A stretch of DNA of 5,491 nt. It comes from Anaerolineae bacterium. GTDB lineage: Bacteria; Chloroflexota; Anaerolineae; B4-G1. The DNA is taken from the NCBI GenBank assembly GCA_030620125.1, contig JAUXFI010000143.1:1-5491 (forward strand). Reading direction: 5' to 3'. A model generated the notes under the pieces. The model did no database searches. It saw only the letters and a program-made list of their open reading frames with translations, and was not told where the DNA came from. A program made the translations under genes and the position numbers. Each line of letters starts with the position of its first letter. Within the stretch, counting starts at the first letter, position 1. This document shows positions 4,771-5,491 of this stretch, piece by piece.

Positions 4771-5491
4771 ATGTTCAAAGCCATCCTCTTCGACCTCGAC
4801 GACACGCTGTTGGACAACTCGATGGAGGCCTTCATCCCGGCCTACTTTCAGGCGCTCACCCGCCACGTGGGTCACCTGATGTCACCCGAACGCCTGATGT
4901 CCGCATTGATGCGCGGCACGCAGGCGATGGAGGCTAACGACGGCGACGGTCCCACCAACGAGGAAACATTCGCGGCTATCTTTTATCCGGCGCTGGGGTA
5001 CGAGCGGGCAGCATTGCAGCCCGCCTTCGAGCAATTCTACGCGGAAGAGTTCCCCAAACTGCGCCCTCTGACACAACCGTCGCCGGACGCCCGATCCCTG
5101 GTCGAGTGGGTCTTTGAGCACGGCCTGCAAGTGGTGATTGCGACCAACCCGCTGTTCCCCCGCGTGGCCATCGAACAGCGATTGGAATGGGCAGGCGTCC
5201 CCATAACCGAGTTCGACTATACGCTGGTGACATCCTACGAAATCATGCACGCCACCAAAGCCCACCCGGCCTACTACCGCGAGATCCTGGCACGGCTGCA
5301 CCGGCAGCCCGGTGAGTGTCTGATGGTCGGCGACGATTGGAAGCGCGACATCGCCCCGGCTGCATCGGTCGGCATCCCCGTCTACTGGATAGCAGGGCCG
5401 GACGACGCGCCGCCTCCCCTCCCCTCTCATAAGGCGGATGACGGGAGGGGCGACCTCCCCTCTCATAAGGCGGATGACGGGAGGGGCGACC
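4771..5491 (+). CDS. HAD-superfamily hydrolase (phosphatase), cut off at the right edge
   Basis: All four HAD motifs are present. Motif I is FDLDDT with nucleophile Asp8 and acid/base Asp10. Motif II is VVIATNP with Thr125. Motif III is Lys163 in HATKAHPAYY. Motif IV is VGDDWKRD with Asp188/Asp189. A helical cap inserted between motifs I and II (about residues 15-95) fits a C1-type cap, so a small-molecule phosphatase is likely; the substrate cannot be told. The protein is cytosolic, with no signal peptide. Residues after about 203 (DDAPPPLPSHKADDGRGDL) belong to the C-terminal tail, where PSHKADDGRGDL is encoded twice by an exact 36-bp tandem repeat. HADs of this type often end in a G.G.L..L segment, so one unit may be native and the other an expansion. 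The frame is open for 240 codons at the edge. AAGGAG seven bases before ATG supports the start. Confidence 0.92.
   Translation, partial: MFKAILFDLDDTLLDNSMEAFIPAYFQALTRHVGHLMSPERLMSALMRGTQAMEANDGDGPTNEETFAAIFYPALGYERAALQPAFEQFYAEEFPKLRPLTQPSPDARSLVEWVFEHGLQVVIATNPLFPRVAIEQRLEWAGVPITEFDYTLVTSYEIMHATKAHPAYYREILARLHRQPGECLMVGDDWKRDIAPAASVGIPVYWIAGPDDAPPPLPSHKADDGRGDLPSHKADDGRGD
5418..5491 (+). repeat. 36-bp exact tandem repeat within the HAD coding sequence
   Basis: Units are 5418-5453 and 5454-5489, identical, and the last two bases begin a possible third. Each unit starts CCTCCCCTCTCATAAG and ends GATGACGGGAGGGGCGA. The length equals 12 codons, so the HAD frame is kept and each copy adds PSHKADDGRGDL. 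Within a unit CCCCT..TCAT can pair with ATGA...AGGGG around AAGGCGG. Across the copy border GGGAGG (5443-5448) pairs with CCTCCC (5454-5459). There are no spacers between copies, so it is not a CRISPR. Total copy number is unknown because the window ends inside the array. Confidence 0.9.

Noticed and set aside
4882..5466. A 194-codon minus-strand frame opposite the HAD gene
   Set aside because: All four HAD motifs are on the plus strand and the minus product has no recognisable motif.
5418..5491. A CRISPR array, because the repeat unit is 36 bp with partial dyad symmetry
   Set aside because: The units are directly adjacent with no spacers, and they are in frame with a coding sequence.

Overview
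The window looks like a short contig from an environmental member of the Chloroflexota (Anaerolineae-like). This is inferred from four things: high GC; a membrane-anchored L,D-transpeptidase combining a PG-binding-4/VanW-type N-terminal region, one LysM and a YkuD domain ending in an SYGC catalytic motif; a Cys-rich small protein of a kind I associate with that phylum; and a Phd/YefM-like antitoxin start of a type common there. No rRNA or tRNA gene is present, so the taxonomy is not firm.

Layout. The left third is uvrB on the minus strand. It has a GTG start, a good Shine-Dalgarno sequence, a perfect TATAAT -10 box and a GAAC-N4-GTTC LexA-type operator over the predicted transcription start. 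UvrB matches the family for 504 codons and stops matching in the middle of helicase motif V, near position 97. The first ~100 bases instead read on the plus strand as a piece of nucleoside diphosphate kinase. The left end is therefore a junction between two unrelated genes, either a rearrangement or an assembly chimera.

Divergent from uvrB, with a strong extended -10 promoter of its own, is a probable two-gene cell-envelope operon: a 280-aa membrane-anchored or lipoprotein-like protein of unknown function, followed 30 bp later by a 509-aa L,D-transpeptidase. A new sigma-70-like promoter then drives a 44-codon ORF that starts as a Phd/YefM-type antitoxin and loses that similarity abruptly. Its stop overlaps (TGATG) the start of a 113-aa protein with eight cysteines. 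A HAD-superfamily phosphatase gene follows 66 bp later. It carries an exact 36-bp in-frame tandem repeat at its 3' end, and the window ends inside that array.

The genes do not form one pathway: an SOS-type DNA repair gene, an envelope operon, and a small cluster of a metal-binding-like protein plus a phosphatase. The least explained items are the uvrB/ndk junction, the antitoxin remnant leading into the Cys-rich gene, and the coding 36-bp array. I see no convincing new defence or mobile system.
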